The notes: a model not told the origin generated them from the sequence alone. 64,000 bases of DNA from Aeromonas lusitana (GCF_002812985.1 NZ_PGCP01000034.1:22078-86077), one strand, 5' to 3'. Counted from the stretch's first letter, positions 8,534 to 20,271 are shown. Numbers and translations are program-made.

Positions 8534-9439
8534 TCAGGCCAGCTCGACCCGATTGCGCCCCCCGTGTTTGGCCCGATAGAGGGCGAGATCGGTGCGCTTC
8601 ATCAGGGCCTCGACCCCCTCCCCCCCATGGCAGGTCCCCACCGCAATGCTGACGGTAAAGTTCACCCCGTCCGCCGAGACAAGCCGCTCAGTGGTGAGCC
8701 TTATCCGCTCCGCCAGCGCATGGGCGGCGTCATGCCCCATACCGGGTAGCCAGATGGCAAACTCCTCCCCACCGAGGCGCGCCACCACACCCTCCGGCGG
8801 GCAGTGCTGGCGCAGCAGCTCGCTGAACTCCCGCAGCACGTTGTCACCTATGCCGTGGCCATAGCGATCGTTGATCTGCTTGAAGTGATCGAGATCCAGC
8901 AGAAGCAGCGGCGTGCCTTCCCCGCCATTAGCCTCCAGCACGGAGCGAAACGAGCGGCGATTGGAGAGCCCGGTCAGCTCATCCGACATGGCCAGAGAGG
9001 CCAGCCGGGCCTGGGTGTCATACATCTGTTGCACCATCAGCAAGACGCCCCAGGCGGTGGCCAGCATGCCAAGGGAACGCAGGCTGTCTTCCACAGTAGA
9101 GAGCCACCAGGGTTGGAAGTAGGCCTCGTCGATCACGTCTATGCCGCCTGAGATGAGCCAGACGTAGAGCCCCGCCGAGAGATAGAGATAGGCCTTGCGG
9201 GAGATCTGGGCGCACTGCACCACCCAGAACATGAACATCAGGGTCAGTACATTAATGGCCTCGGCCAGGGCGCCGATGGTGTAGAGGTGATGCTGAGCCA
9301 GCGGCTCGAAGGAGAATACATCCAGCCCGGTCGTCAGCAGCAACAGGCAAGGCAGGCTGGTCAGGGCGGCTCGGCGACCACGGGAGAGGGAGGGAAATCT
9401 GGCCGGGTGTATGGATAATCGCAGGGGAGTCGTTATCAT
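8534..9439 (-). CDS. Membrane diguanylate cyclase (GGDEF domain)
   Basis: 301 residues. About four hydrophobic segments lie between residues 24 and 138, with no recognisable sensory domain. A GGDEF domain follows from about 145 to the end, with DELTGLSNRR at 153 and the active-site motif GGEEF at 223-227. The residues before it (EGVVARLGGEEF) lack an RxxD product-inhibition site, so the cyclase may not be feedback-inhibited by c-di-GMP. It makes c-di-GMP from two GTP. The start ATG has GGAGCC upstream. A structured leader lies at 9482-9522. Confidence 0.9.
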   Translation of the reverse strand: MITTPLRLSIHPARFPSLSRGRRAALTSLPCLLLLTTGLDVFSFEPLAQHHLYTIGALAEAINVLTLMFMFWVVQCAQISRKAYLYLSAGLYVWLISGGIDVIDEAYFQPWWLSTVEDSLRSLGMLATAWGVLLMVQQMYDTQARLASLAMSDELTGLSNRRSFRSVLEANGGEGTPLLLLDLDHFKQINDRYGHGIGDNVLREFSELLRQHCPPEGVVARLGGEEFAIWLPGMGHDAAHALAERIRLTTERLVSADGVNFTVSIAVGTCHGGEGVEALMKRTDLALYRAKHGGRNRVELA

Positions 9440-9481
9440 TTTTCTGGCTCCAAAACATCGTTATCTCAGTCTCGGCTGGGC

Positions 9482-9522
9482 GAGTGCAGCCACCAAACCG
9501 CTCCGCGGTTTTGGCGTCACTC
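9482..9522 (-). promoter_or_regulatory. Stem-loop in the 5' leader of the diguanylate cyclase gene
   Basis: An imperfect palindrome with outer arms GAGTG/CACTC and an inner stem of about 10 bp (AAACCGC/GCGGTTT), 43 bases upstream of the start codon. There is no T-tract, so it is not a simple terminator. It may be a regulatory leader. A c-di-GMP riboswitch is conceivable given the gene, but I could not fit the known consensus. Confidence 0.35.
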
Positions 9523-9566
9523 AGGTCGCACAGCATTCGTATTGTGAGCCGATATTTCCATAAAAA

Positions 9567-9598
9567 ACAATCCCCTCACCATGAAGTGAGGGGATTGT
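9567..9598 (-). terminator. leuA terminator
   Basis: ACAATCCCCTCAC/GTGAGGGGATTGT, a 13-bp stem, followed by TTTTTT on the minus strand, about 90 bases after the leuA stop. Confidence 0.85.
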
Positions 9599-9685
9599 CT
9601 GCTGATCATGACCCACCGGATAGCCGCATCCTCGGCCAGGGGGTCCATACCCATACGGAAATTAATTCCCGTATCAGGCGTTCAT

Positions 9686-11344
9686 TTATGCACTCTGGCG
9701 CAGGGCCTGCACCTGGGCGGCACCATTGATCACCGCCTGCAAGGAGGCATTGACCACATCGCGGCCGATGGCGACCCCGCACTGACGCTGGCCATCGACG
9801 CTCAGCAGCACATAGGCGGCGGCGCGCGACTCCGTGCCCGCGCTCAGGGCATGCTCGGAGTAGTCGAGCACATCTATATGCATCCCGGTCTGGCGCTCCC
9901 AGCCGTTGACCAGCGCCGTGATGGCGCCCTCCCCCTCACCGCACAGTTGCAACGAACCATCCGGGGTCTGCAGCTCGAGGCGCAGGTTTTCCTGACTGTC
10001 GTGGCCGAGCTGGAAACGGCCGACCCGATAGCCATGCACGGGCTCCAGATAGTGCTGCTCGAACAGGGTGCGGATCTGCTCCGGGCTGATCTCGCTGCTG
10101 CTCGCCTCGGCTTGCGCCTGTACCCGGCGGCTGAAGTCGATTTGCAGCCAACGCGGCAGTTGCAGGCCGAGGTCGCGCTCCAGCAGATAGGTGACCCCAC
10201 CCTTGCCGGACTGGCTGTTGATGCGGATCACCGCCTCGTAGCTGCGACCGAGATCGGCGGGATCGATGGGCAGGTAGGCCACATCCCAATAGGCATCGGG
10301 CTTGGGCGCCGCCAGGGACTTGCGGATCGCGTCCTGGTGGCTGCCGGAAAACGCCGTGTAGACCAGCTCGCCGGCATAGGGGTGGCGTGGGTGCAGCGCA
10401 ATCTGGGTGCAGGCCCCCACGGTAGCGACGATGGCGTCCATGTCGGAGAGGTCCAGCTCAGGGTCTATGCCCTGGCTGTAGAGGTTCATGGCCATGGTGA
10501 CTATATCCATGTTGCCGGTGCGCTCGCCGTTGCCAAGCAGGGTGCCCTCGATGCGATCCGCCCCCGCCAGCACCGCCAGCTCGGCGGCAGCCACCCCGCA
10601 GCCTCGATCGTTGTGGGTATGGATGGAGATGCTCACCTCGGGGCGCGCCTTGAGGTGGCGGCAGAACCACTCCACCTGATCCGCAAACACGTTGGGGGTG
10701 CTCACCTCCACCGTGGCCGGCAGGTTCAGGATCATGGGGCGGGCGGCACTGCGCCACTCGTCTATCACGGCGTCACACACCTCCACCGCGAACTCCACCT
10801 CTGTGCTGCTAAAACTCTCGGGGGAGTACTGGAAACTCCACTCGGTACCCGGGTTCTTTGCCGCATATTCGCGCACCCAGCGGGCCCCCTGCATGGCGAT
10901 GGCCTTGACCCCTTCGCGGCCTGAATTGAACACATAGTTGCGCTGGGTCGGGTTGACCGAGTTGTAGACGTGGACGATGGCGCGCTTGGCCCCCTTGAGG
11001 GACTCGAAGGTGTGCACGATGAGATCTTCCCGGGCCTGCACCAACACCTGGATGGTGACGTCATCCGGGATGAGATTGCGTTCGATGAGCTCGCGTACGA
11101 AGTCGAAATCCGGCTGGGAGGCGGCCGGGAAGCCCACCTCAATGTGCTTGAAGCCGATGTGCACCATCAGCGCCCACATTTGCAGCTTCTGGGCCACCGT
11201 CATGGGCTCGACTAGCGCCTGATTGCCGTCACGCAGATCCACGGCACACCAGAGGGGCGCTTGCGTCATGACCCGGTTCGGCCATTGGCGATCCGTCATG
11301 GCTATGGTGGGGGCTGGGCGGTATTTGCGGTGATCGAAGCTCAT
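9686..11344 (-). CDS. leuA: 2-isopropylmalate synthase, long (type 2) LeuA
   Basis: 552 residues. It condenses acetyl-CoA and 2-oxoisovalerate in the first committed step of leucine synthesis. The HMGL-like TIM barrel is seen in DLRDGNQAL at about residue 39 and SIHTHNDRGCG, with the leucine-binding LeuA dimer domain at the C-terminus (VNASLQAVINGA). The N-terminus MSFDHRKYRP is that of the longer LeuA subfamily, not the E. coli leuABCD enzyme. The frame is open 130 codons further up, but the start at 11344 has AGGGA seven bases before it and matches the family. No leuB, leuC or leuD is nearby, so it is a stand-alone unit. Confidence 0.93.
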   Translation of the reverse strand: MSFDHRKYRPAPTIAMTDRQWPNRVMTQAPLWCAVDLRDGNQALVEPMTVAQKLQMWALMVHIGFKHIEVGFPAASQPDFDFVRELIERNLIPDDVTIQVLVQAREDLIVHTFESLKGAKRAIVHVYNSVNPTQRNYVFNSGREGVKAIAMQGARWVREYAAKNPGTEWSFQYSPESFSSTEVEFAVEVCDAVIDEWRSAARPMILNLPATVEVSTPNVFADQVEWFCRHLKARPEVSISIHTHNDRGCGVAAAELAVLAGADRIEGTLLGNGERTGNMDIVTMAMNLYSQGIDPELDLSDMDAIVATVGACTQIALHPRHPYAGELVYTAFSGSHQDAIRKSLAAPKPDAYWDVAYLPIDPADLGRSYEAVIRINSQSGKGGVTYLLERDLGLQLPRWLQIDFSRRVQAQAEASSSEISPEQIRTLFEQHYLEPVHGYRVGRFQLGHDSQENLRLELQTPDGSLQLCGEGEGAITALVNGWERQTGMHIDVLDYSEHALSAGTESRAAAYVLLSVDGQRQCGVAIGRDVVNASLQAVINGAAQVQALRQSA

Positions 11345-11820
11345 ATTCAGTTCCCTTGGCAGATCTCGGTGGTGCGCAAACGGCAATCGGCTGGGGATGA
11401 GCGGGAAGCGGGCTGGCGCGATAACGCTGGCCCTGACGGCTGGTGCGGCGGTAACCCCACAACCGGTTTCCTGTGGCCCCTTTCGGTGGAAGGAGCCGGC
11501 CTGCGCCGCCGGATAGGCAGCTGGCCCTGACTCATCACACGCAGACACGCCTGTGTGATGACGAAAACCAGTATAGAGGGACACTTGGGGCGAGTGATTG
11601 CTAAGATTGCGAGATAACATCGAATGCCTGCAACAACTATTCATTAAACAATTACATATTGGTTTATTTAACCCATTCAGGGCGACTATCCGTTTTAACT
11701 GCTCACCCCAGCATCCAGGATGCAAGCCCGTCATGACCGCAAAAATAAAAACCCCGCCATGGCTGGCGGGGTTTTGGATGGTTTGCGTGGCGGGCCATAG
11801 CCCATTCCTTATCGCGCGCC
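11345..11820. other. Intergenic region upstream of leuA and downstream of carB
   Basis: 476 bases. It holds the carB terminator at the right end and a stem-loop with CATCACAC/GTGTGATG arms at 11533-11560 in the leuA leader. I looked for a leucine-rich leader peptide on the minus strand and found none, so classical attenuation is not supported. The stretch 11630-11690 is AT-rich and probably holds the leuA promoter. Confidence 0.4.
11748..11776 (-). terminator. carAB operon terminator
   Basis: ACCCCGCCA/TGGCGGGGT hairpin followed by a T-rich run on the minus strand, 45 bases after the carB stop. Confidence 0.85.
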
Positions 11821-14800
11821 TTAGCGGTTTTTCACCTTCTGGTGCAGCTCCTGCACCGAGTTCACGTTGGCGGTGGCATCGACGCTGATGGCCATGCAGG
11901 TGGCGAAGGCCGCGTGCAGCGTGGTGGTATATGCCACCTTGTGCTGCAGGGCGCCGCGGCGCAGCTGCTTGGAGTCCTGGATGGCCTGACGACCCTCGGC
12001 GGTGTTGACGATATAGGTGTACTCGCCATTCTTGATGCGATCCAGAATGTGCGGGCGCCCCTCATGCACCTTGTTCACCAGACGCGGGTTGATACTCGCC
12101 TCCCCCAGGGTCACGGCGGTGCCGTGCGTGGCGTCGAGCTCATAGCCCAGCTCCAGCAGCTTGGCGGCCAGGTTCACCACGCGTTCCTTGTCACCGTGGC
12201 GAACTGAGAGCAGGGCGCGACCTTCGCTCGGTACCTGATGGCCGGCACCCAGCTGGGCCTTGGCATAGGCCTCGGCGAAGCTGCTGCCCACCCCCATCAC
12301 CTCGCCGGTGGAGCGCATCTCTGGCCCCAGCAGCGGATCCACACCCGGGAACTTGGCAAATGGCAGTACCACTTCCTTCACCGAGTAGTAAGGCGGGATG
12401 ATTTCAGAGGTGAAGCCCTGTTCTTTCAGGCTCTGACCCGCCATCACGCGGGCGGCAATCTTGGCCAGAGGCGCGCCGGTCGCCTTGGAGACGAAGGGCA
12501 CGGTACGGGCGGCACGGGGATTCACCTCGATGAGGTAGATCTCGTTGTCCTTGACCGCGAATTGCACGTTCATCAGGCCGACCACGCCGAGCTCCAAGGC
12601 CAACTTGCGCACCTGCTCGCGCATCTCGTCCTGAATGGCCTTGGACAGGGTGTAGGGCGGCAGGGAGCAGGCGGAGTCACCGGAGTGGATACCGGCCTGC
12701 TCGATGTGCTCCATGATGCCGCCGATGACCACGTCCACACCGTCGCAGATGGCGTCCACGTCCACCTCGGTGGCGTCGTCCAGGAAGCGGTCAAGCAGTA
12801 CCGGCGATTCGTTGGAGACGCTTACGGCCTCCGCGAAGTAGCGGCGCAGGTCCTGCTCGTCATAGACGATTTCCATGGCGCGACCACCCAGCACGTAGGA
12901 GGGGCGAACCACCAGCGGGTAGGTGATGCGCTCGGCGGTCAAGATCGCCTGCTCCAGCGCGGTGACTGTGCCGTTCTCCGGCTGTTTGAGCGCGAGGCGC
13001 TCGACCGCAGACTGGAAGCGCTCGCGGTCTTCGGCGCGGTCGATGGCGTCCGGGCTGGTGCCGATGACAGGCACACCGTTCGCTTCCAGGGCACGGGCCA
13101 GTTTCAGCGGAGTCTGGCCGCCGTACTGGACGATGACGCCCTTGGGGTTTTCGACCCGCACGATTTCCAGCACGTCTTCCAGGGTGACCGGCTCGAAGTA
13201 GAGGCGGTCGGAGGTGTCGTAATCGGTGGAGACGGTTTCCGGGTTGCAGTTGACCATGATGGTCTCGTAACCGTCTTCGCGCAGGGCCAAGGCCGCGTGC
13301 ACACAGCAGTAGTCGAACTCGATACCCTGACCGATGCGGTTCGGGCCGCCACCGATGATCATGATCTTGTCGCGGTTGCTCGGGGCCGCCTCGCACTCCT
13401 CGTCATAGCTCGAGTACATGTAGGCGGTATTAGTGGCGAACTCGGCGGCGCAGGTATCGACCCGCTTGTAGACCGGGAAGATGTTGTGGCGGGCACGCAG
13501 CTTGCGCACCTCGCCCTCGGCCACGCCGAGGATCTTGGCCAGGCGCGCATCGGCGAAGCCCTTGCGCTTGAGGGCGCGCAGGAAGTCGGCGTCCAGGCCG
13601 GCCATGCCGCGCTCTTTCACCTGCTCTTCGAGTTTCACCAGATCTTCGATCTGCACCAGGAACCAGGGGTCAATCTTGGTCAGCTTGAACACGCCTTCCA
13701 TGGAGAGACCGGCGCGGAACGCATCGGCGATGTACCAGATCCGGTCACAGCCCGCGTCCTGCAGCTCGTGACGGATGCGGGTCAGGGAGTCGGGAGCATT
13801 CAAGTCCACCATGGGGTCGAAGCCGGTCTTGCCGGTCTCGAGGCTGCGCAGGGCTTTGTGCAGGGACTCCTGGAAGTTGCGGCCGATGGCCATCACTTCA
13901 CCGACAGACTTCATCTGGGTCGTCAGACGGTCGTTGGCACCGGCAAACTTCTCGAAGTTGAAGCGCGGCACCTTGGTGACCACGTAGTCGATGGCCGGCT
14001 CGAAGGAGGCCGGAGTGCGACCGCCAGTGATGTCGTTCATCAGCTCGTCCAGGGTGTAACCGATGGCGAGCTTGGCGGCGATCTTGGCGATGGGGAAGCC
14101 GGTCGCCTTGGAGGCGAGCGCGGAGGAGCGGGAGACCCGCGGGTTCATCTCTATGATGACCATGCGGCCATCTTTCGGGTTGATACCGAACTGGACGTTG
14201 GAGCCGCCGGTCTCGACGCCGATCTCGCGCAGCACCGCCATGGAGGCGTTGCGCATCAGCTGGTACTCCTTGTCGGTCAGCGTCTGGGCTGGCGCGACCG
14301 TGATGGAGTCACCTGTGTGGATACCCATGGGGTCGAAGTTTTCGATGGCGCAGACGATGATGCAGTTGTCGTTGCGATCCCGTACCACCTCCATCTCGTA
14401 CTCTTTCCAGCCGATCAGCGACTCATCGATGAGCAGCTCCTTGGTCGGCGAGAGATCCAGGCCCCGTTCGCAGATCTCGACGAACTCTTCCGGGTTGTAG
14501 GCGATGCCGCCACCCGAGCCACCCATGGTAAAGGAGGGGCGGATGATGCAGGGGAAGCCCACCATCTGTTGCACGCCCCAGGCCTCTTCCATGTTGTGGG
14601 CGATGCCGGCGCGCGGGCACTCCAGGCCAATGCTCTTCATAGCGATGTCGAAGCGGCGACGATCCTCGGCCTTGTCGATAGCATCCGCGGTGGCGCCAAT
14701 CATCTCGACGCCGAATTCCGCCAGCACCCCGTGCTTTTCCAGATCCAGGGCGCAGTTGAGCGCGGTCTGGCCACCCATGGTGGGCAGCACGGCGTCCGGG

Positions 14801-15045
14801 CGCTCTTTCTTGATGATCTCGCGTACCACTTCCCAAGTGATGGGCTCTATGTAGGTCGCATCGGCCATCTCGGGGTCGGTCATGATGGTGGCCGGGTTGG
14901 AGTTCACCAGAATGACGCGGTAGCCCTCCTCGCGCAGGGCCTTGCAGGCCTGGGCGCCGGAGTAGTCAAATTCGCAGGCCTGCCCGATGACGATGGGGCC
15001 GGCGCCGAGGATCAGGATGCTCTGTAGGTCGTTACGTTTTGGCAT
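11821..15045 (-). CDS. carB: Carbamoyl-phosphate synthase large subunit
   Basis: 1074 residues, full length for the family. It has two ATP-grasp halves (first starting [19 protein letters not shown] near residue 12, second starting [19 protein letters not shown] near 560) and a C-terminal MGS-like allosteric domain. It makes carbamoyl phosphate from bicarbonate, 2 ATP and glutamine-derived ammonia for arginine and pyrimidine synthesis. Its partner is CarA, whose gene ends 16 bases upstream, so the two form an operon. A 929-codon open frame on the opposite strand (12238-15027) is a GC-bias shadow. Confidence 0.98.
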   Translation of the reverse strand: MPKRNDLQSILILGAGPIVIGQACEFDYSGAQACKALREEGYRVILVNSNPATIMTDPEMADATYIEPITWEVVREIIKKERPDAVLPTMGGQTALNCALDLEKHGVLAEFGVEMIGATADAIDKAEDRRRFDIAMKSIGLECPRAGIAHNMEEAWGVQQMVGFPCIIRPSFTMGGSGGGIAYNPEEFVEICERGLDLSPTKELLIDESLIGWKEYEMEVVRDRNDNCIIVCAIENFDPMGIHTGDSITVAPAQTLTDKEYQLMRNASMAVLREIGVETGGSNVQFGINPKDGRMVIIEMNPRVSRSSALASKATGFPIAKIAAKLAIGYTLDELMNDITGGRTPASFEPAIDYVVTKVPRFNFEKFAGANDRLTTQMKSVGEVMAIGRNFQESLHKALRSLETGKTGFDPMVDLNAPDSLTRIRHELQDAGCDRIWYIADAFRAGLSMEGVFKLTKIDPWFLVQIEDLVKLEEQVKERGMAGLDADFLRALKRKGFADARLAKILGVAEGEVRKLRARHNIFPVYKRVDTCAAEFATNTAYMYSSYDEECEAAPSNRDKIMIIGGGPNRIGQGIEFDYCCVHAALALREDGYETIMVNCNPETVSTDYDTSDRLYFEPVTLEDVLEIVRVENPKGVIVQYGGQTPLKLARALEANGVPVIGTSPDAIDRAEDRERFQSAVERLALKQPENGTVTALEQAILTAERITYPLVVRPSYVLGGRAMEIVYDEQDLRRYFAEAVSVSNESPVLLDRFLDDATEVDVDAICDGVDVVIGGIMEHIEQAGIHSGDSACSLPPYTLSKAIQDEMREQVRKLALELGVVGLMNVQFAVKDNEIYLIEVNPRAARTVPFVSKATGAPLAKIAARVMAGQSLKEQGFTSEIIPPYYSVKEVVLPFAKFPGVDPLLGPEMRSTGEVMGVGSSFAEAYAKAQLGAGHQVPSEGRALLSVRHGDKERVVNLAAKLLELGYELDATHGTAVTLGEASINPRLVNKVHEGRPHILDRIKNGEYTYIVNTAEGRQAIQDSKQLRRGALQHKVAYTTTLHAAFATCMAISVDATANVNSVQELHQKVKNR

Positions 15046-15061
15046 GGCTTCTCTTTTCCTC

Positions 15062-16198
15062 TTAAGCGCGATACTGCTTGATCAATTCAATAAAGTGGTC
15101 GAACAGACCGGCACAATCGTGGGGGCCCGGGCTCGCCTCAGGGTGACCCTGGAAGCTGAAGGCCGGACGGTCGGTGCGATGTATGCCTTGCAGGGAGCCG
15201 TCGAACAGGGAGACGTGGGTGGCACGCAGGCAATCCGGTAGGCTCTCTTCGTCCACCGCGAAACCGTGGTTCTGGGCGGTGATCATGACGGTGTTGTCAT
15301 CCAGGCTCTTCACCGGGTGGTTGGCACCGTGGTGACCGAACTTCATCTTCAGGGTCTTGGCGCCGGAGGCGAGCCCCAGCAGCTGGTGACCGAGGCAGAT
15401 ACCGAACACAGGGGTGTTGGTATTGAGAAAGGCCTTGATGGCATCGATGGCGTAGTCGCAAGGCTCGGGGTCGCCGGGGCCGTTGGAGAGGAAGATGCCA
15501 TCGGGGTTCAGCGCCAGCACCTCGGCGGCCGGGGTCTTGGCCGGCACCACTGTCAGGCGGCAGCCACGGTCCACCAGCATGCGCAAGATGTTGCGCTTGA
15601 CGCCAAAGTCGTAGGCCACCACGTGGTATTTGAGCTCATCGGCGGCCGGGGTGACATGGCCCTTGCCGAGTTGCCAGCTCCCTTCGGTCCAGTTGTAAGA
15701 CTCGGAAACGGTCACTTCTTTCGCCAGGTCCATCCCCTTGAGACCGGGGAAGGCGCGCGCCTGCTGGAGGGCGTACGCCTCATCGACCTGCTTGCCCGCC
15801 AGGATGCAGCCGGCCTGGGCGCCTTTCTCGCGCAGGATGCGGGTCAGTTTGCGGGTGTCGATGTCGGCGATGCCAACGATGTTGTGGGACTTGAGGTAAT
15901 CGGAGAGGGATTGCTGATTGCGGAAATTGGAGGCAAGTATCGGAAGGTCCCGGATGATCAATCCCTGAGCGTGGATTTGACTGGACTCTTCATCTTCGCT
16001 GTTGGTGCCGGTGTTGCCTATATGGGGGTAAGTGAGGGTGACTATCTGACGGGAATAAGAGGGATCGGTGAGGATTTCCTGATAGCCCGTCATCGACGTA
16101 TTGAAAACCACTTCACCAACGGAACATCCCTCGGCGCCTATCGACACGCCTTTGAACACAGTTCCATCTTCCAGCACTAGCAATGCAGTGTGATTCAA
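15062..16198 (-). CDS. carA: Carbamoyl-phosphate synthase small (glutaminase) subunit
   Basis: 378 residues. The N-terminal CPSase_sm domain ([14 protein letters not shown]) is followed by a class I glutamine amidotransferase with the nucleophile Cys in [10 protein letters not shown] near residue 270 and the His-Pro-Glu triad in [11 protein letters not shown] near the end. It hydrolyses glutamine and channels ammonia to CarB. It is the first gene of carAB. The long AT-rich leader (16199 onward) is where arginine and purine/pyrimidine control would act. Confidence 0.98.
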   Translation of the reverse strand: MNHTALLVLEDGTVFKGVSIGAEGCSVGEVVFNTSMTGYQEILTDPSYSRQIVTLTYPHIGNTGTNSEDEESSQIHAQGLIIRDLPILASNFRNQQSLSDYLKSHNIVGIADIDTRKLTRILREKGAQAGCILAGKQVDEAYALQQARAFPGLKGMDLAKEVTVSESYNWTEGSWQLGKGHVTPAADELKYHVVAYDFGVKRNILRMLVDRGCRLTVVPAKTPAAEVLALNPDGIFLSNGPGDPEPCDYAIDAIKAFLNTNTPVFGICLGHQLLGLASGAKTLKMKFGHHGANHPVKSLDDNTVMITAQNHGFAVDEESLPDCLRATHVSLFDGSLQGIHRTDRPAFSFQGHPEASPGPHDCAGLFDHFIELIKQYRA

Positions 16199-16356
16199 GA
16201 CAACCTCCAGTTATTTAGCTTTAAATTCAGCAATTTACCTGGGTGTTGCGGGTCCGGACGCTGTTTGAAACAGGGCTCAAACCCGGCAGATTTCTGGCAA
16301 ATTGGGCGCATTCTACTTAAAAACGATCGCATTTCAACGTCTTTTCTCGTTTTAAA

Positions 16357-16370
16357 TGCATCTAAATTCA
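16357..16370. promoter_or_regulatory. Candidate ArgR box of carAB
   Basis: TGCATCTAAATTCA against the ARG-box core TGAATWWWWATTCA: the right half is perfect and the left half has one mismatch. No second box was found 21 bp away on either side, which weakens the call. Confidence 0.4.
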
Positions 16371-16588
16371 ATAGAAAAGCAACATTACCCATTATCTATG
16401 CACTAACCAGCTTTGCAACCCCCTGCCGCAAAAGAAAAGCCAAAAGCCACCACCCCAGGACTTCAAGGTGCCACTAAAAGTGCAGAAACCTATTTTTATA
16501 TCAACAAAAACATAAACTTAAAAATTTAAAATAAAAACAATATGGATGGATAGGCGCTTAAACAGCACAGATAAATGAACGCAATGGG

Positions 16589-16604
16589 TGGAAAACGTTT
16601 TTCT
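16589..16604. promoter_or_regulatory. Candidate PurR-type operator upstream of carAB
   Basis: TGGAAAACGTTTTTCT shares the central AAACGTTT of the PurR palindrome (about 11 of 16 consensus positions), about 390 bases before carA. Purely a pattern match. Confidence 0.25.
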
Positions 16605-16790
16605 TGTTTTGCATTTTTAGTCTTTTTTATGGTGTGTGAAAAATGCGTTAAACGGGGTCTCTGAAGGCCATTCTCGTTACCCCTTGCTGACATTTTTGCA
16701 ATGAAGGGACGGATGGAATGAGGAAGTGTGATGATTTAGGTCAGTTCGAGAGGAAAGCGATGGTAAAGCCAGATTTTTACAATAAGAGAT

Positions 16791-16813
16791 AAAAAACCCC
16801 GGCGAACCGGGGT
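16791..16813 (-). terminator. dapB terminator
   Basis: CCCCGG-CGAA-CCGGGG hairpin followed by TTTTTT on the minus strand, about 50 bases past the dapB stop. Confidence 0.85.
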
Positions 16814-16860
16814 CTGCTAACCAGAGGGAGGGCCAGCCAGCCGCTCCCGTCGATGGCGGC

Positions 16861-17995
<1,135 letters not shown>

Positions 17996-19342
17996 ATGAT
18001 CCAGACCCAACCCAGTGCCAGAGCTCTGCTGCCCCTACTGGTCTTTCTTGCTCTCTTCATCGGTACCGGTACCTGGCTGACCCTGCAGGGGGTCGAGTTC
18101 GCCTTCTATCAGTTGCCCGCCCCCGTCGCCGCCCTGCCCGCCGTCATGCTGGCGCTGATGCTCGGCAAAGAAGGCTTCAACCAGAATCTCGAGACCTTCT
18201 TCAAGGGGGTCGGTGACAGCAACATCATGGCGATGTGCCTCATTTATCTGCTGGCGGGCGCCTTCGCCACCGTGGCCAAGGCCACCGGCGGGGTAGATGC
18301 CACTGTGGCATTGGGGCTCTCCCTCATCCCCGGCTGGTTCCTGCTGCCGGGTCTGTTCCTCATCTCTGCCTTCATTGCCACCGCCATGGGCACCTCCATG
18401 GGCACCATAGGCGCCATCGCCCCGGTGGCGCTGGGCGTCGCCGAGGTGACCGGCATCAACCCTGTGCTGATGGCGGGCACCATACTCTCTGGCGCCATGT
18501 TCGGGGACAACCTCTCCATCATCTCGGATACCACGATCGCCGCCACCCGCAGCCAGGGCTGCGAGATGAAGGACAAGTTTCGCGAGAACGTCAAGATTGC
18601 CGCCCCCGCCGCCGTGCTGGTGATCCTGCTCTATTTGCTGCTGGGCTCCACCGGCGATGCCCCCGCCTCCACCGCCAGTGCGGACCTGCTCAAGGTGATG
18701 CCTTATGTGTTGATCCTGGTGCTGGCGCTGGTGGGCATGAACGTGTTCGTGGTGCTGGGGATTGGCATCCTGGCCGCCGGTGGCGTGGGACTGATGAATG
18801 GCTACCCGATCGGCCAGTTCAGCAAGGATATCTATCAGGGCTTCACCAGCATGCAGGAGATCTTCCTGCTCTCCATGCTGATCGGCGGCCTCGGCGCCCT
18901 GATGGAACGCCAGGGAGGCCTTGCCTGGATCAGTGCCCGCATCGCGGCCCTGATCGCCCGCTTCACCCGTGCCCACGACGGTGAGCAGAACGAGAAGGCG
19001 GCCGAGCTCGGCATCGCCGGCGTGGTGGGGCTCACCAACCTCTGCACCGCCAACAACACGGTCGCCATCATAGTGGCGAGCAAGGTGGCGCGGGATCTGG
19101 CAGAGCAGCACGGGGTCACCCCGCGCCGCGCCGCCTCCATGCTGGATATCTTCTCCTGCGTGGTGCAGGGGCTCATTCCCTGGGGCGCCCAGGCGCTGCT
19201 GCTCGGCTCCATCTTCGCGCTGTCGCCGCTGGCGGTGGTGAGCATGAGCTTCTATCCCATGGCGCTGGCGCTGGCTGCCATAGTTGCAGTGTTTATAAAG
19301 CATCAGACGAGAAACGCCGCCGAGCGGCGCCAAGCCGCCTGA
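17996..19342 (+). CDS. NhaC family Na+/H+ antiporter
   Basis: 448 residues with about 11-12 transmembrane helices. NhaC-type features are present: the glycine/serine-rich segment ATAMGTSMGTIGAIAPVALG near residue 125, GAMFGDNLSIISDTTIAATR near residue 165 and LTNLCTANNTVAIIV near residue 348. It exchanges sodium for protons or co-transports a small amine or amino acid, and the family contains both. The start has GAGGA five bases upstream. The frame is open 40 codons further up, but that part has no membrane-protein character. It is divergent from dapB. Confidence 0.88.
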   Translation: MIQTQPSARALLPLLVFLALFIGTGTWLTLQGVEFAFYQLPAPVAALPAVMLALMLGKEGFNQNLETFFKGVGDSNIMAMCLIYLLAGAFATVAKATGGVDATVALGLSLIPGWFLLPGLFLISAFIATAMGTSMGTIGAIAPVALGVAEVTGINPVLMAGTILSGAMFGDNLSIISDTTIAATRSQGCEMKDKFRENVKIAAPAAVLVILLYLLLGSTGDAPASTASADLLKVMPYVLILVLALVGMNVFVVLGIGILAAGGVGLMNGYPIGQFSKDIYQGFTSMQEIFLLSMLIGGLGALMERQGGLAWISARIAALIARFTRAHDGEQNEKAAELGIAGVVGLTNLCTANNTVAIIVASKVARDLAEQHGVTPRRAASMLDIFSCVVQGLIPWGAQALLLGSIFALSPLAVVSMSFYPMALALAAIVAVFIKHQTRNAAERRQAA

Positions 19343-19497
19343 GTCGCCACACTGTGATATCGCGGGCGCCCCGCCAGACGGCGCCCAATTGGCCGGGTCC
19401 CTTGTGACTCGGCCAGCGCCGCTGACGTCCCCCCGCTTTTCATCTCGCCATGCCCTTGTTAAGGTAACCTCAGCCTTTATCCCTGTCAGGAGCCCCC

Positions 19498-20103
19498 ATG
19501 CCAGATACCGCAACGCCACCCGATGCGCGCCACGCCTTGCGCCAACTCATCCGCCAGCGCAGAAAGAGCCTGAGTCAGGCCGAGCAGCAGGATGCGGCCC
19601 AACAGCTGGTGGCACGTTTCAAGGAGCATGCCGGGATCCGGGCCGCCAGACGCATCGCCCTCTATCTGGCCAACGACGGCGAGCTCGATCCCCTGCCCGC
19701 CATTCACTGGCTCTGGGCCCAGCAAAAGGAGGTCTACCTGCCAGTGCTGCCCCCCTTCACCCCGGGCCACCTGCTGTTTCAGCGCTACACGGCCACCAGC
19801 CCCATGACCCGCAACCGCTTCGGCATCCCGGAGCCCGAACTCGACATGCAGCAGGTCATCCCCCACAGCGCGCTGGACATCATCTGCACCCCGCTGGTGG
19901 CCTTCGATGCAGCGGGCAACCGGCTCGGCATGGGGGGCGGTTATTACGATCGCACCCTCGCCAGCTGGCACGAGCACGGGCTGGGCCCAAGGCCGCTCGG
20001 CCTCGCCCACAACTGTCAGCAGGTGGAGGTTGTGCCCAAGGAGCAGTGGGACGTGCCCTTGCCCGAGATCATCACCCCGGCCCGCAGCTGGGACTTCTCC
20101 TGA
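19498..20103 (+). CDS. fau: 5-formyltetrahydrofolate cyclo-ligase
   Basis: 201 residues. It converts 5-formyl-THF to 5,10-methenyl-THF using ATP. Conserved blocks include the N-terminal RHALRQLIRQRRKSLS and the substrate/ATP loop RLGMGGGYYDRTL near residue 142. In many gammaproteobacteria this gene follows zapA and the 6S RNA gene ssrS. Here the upstream gene is the NhaC antiporter and no 6S-like RNA is present in the 155-base gap. The rpiA-serA neighbours on the right fit the usual enterobacterial context. A ribosome site (CAGGAG) precedes ATG 19498. Confidence 0.92.
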   Translation: MPDTATPPDARHALRQLIRQRRKSLSQAEQQDAAQQLVARFKEHAGIRAARRIALYLANDGELDPLPAIHWLWAQQKEVYLPVLPPFTPGHLLFQRYTATSPMTRNRFGIPEPELDMQQVIPHSALDIICTPLVAFDAAGNRLGMGGGYYDRTLASWHEHGLGPRPLGLAHNCQQVEVVPKEQWDVPLPEIITPARSWDFS

Positions 20104-20265
20104 CGCCCTCCTCTCTGGTGGTCAGGGTCACTGCCTGCCCCTCTTCTGACGAGATTTTCGACTGCCACAGGGCCCCATGCCCAATAAACAGGCAAACGAT
20201 TTACATCTTGGGGCTTTTTGGTCCAGAACGTGAGCGAGGTGGTCGCCCTCGGGGGCTGGCTTGGA

Positions 20266-20271
20266 TATAAT
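20266..20271 (+). promoter_or_regulatory. Likely -10 element of the rpiA promoter
   Basis: A perfect TATAAT 29 bases before the rpiA start. The -35 region at a 17-base spacing is poor, so an activator or an alternative -35 is possible. Confidence 0.45.

Larger units (their letters stand above)
16199..16860. other. Long AT-rich control region upstream of carA
   Basis: 662 bases without a convincing gene, clearly AT-richer than its surroundings. It holds a candidate ArgR box at 16357-16370 and a candidate PurR-like site at 16589-16604, with the dapB terminator at the right edge. In E. coli, carAB has two promoters spread over a few hundred bases, with PepA, PurR, IHF and ArgR acting there. The size here fits such a layout. 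Confidence 0.5.

Noticed and set aside
11345..11640. Leucine attenuator leader peptide of leuA
   Set aside because: No short frame with consecutive leucine codons was found on the minus strand. Only a hairpin is seen.
12238..15027. A 929-codon open frame antisense to carB
   Set aside because: carB is unmistakable on the other strand, and the antisense product (rich in His, Gly, Val and Asp) is the usual by-product of high-GC third-position bias.
19343..19497. 6S RNA gene (ssrS) upstream of the folate cyclo-ligase gene
   Set aside because: The gap is too short, has no long central-bubble hairpin, and the usual zapA neighbour is missing.
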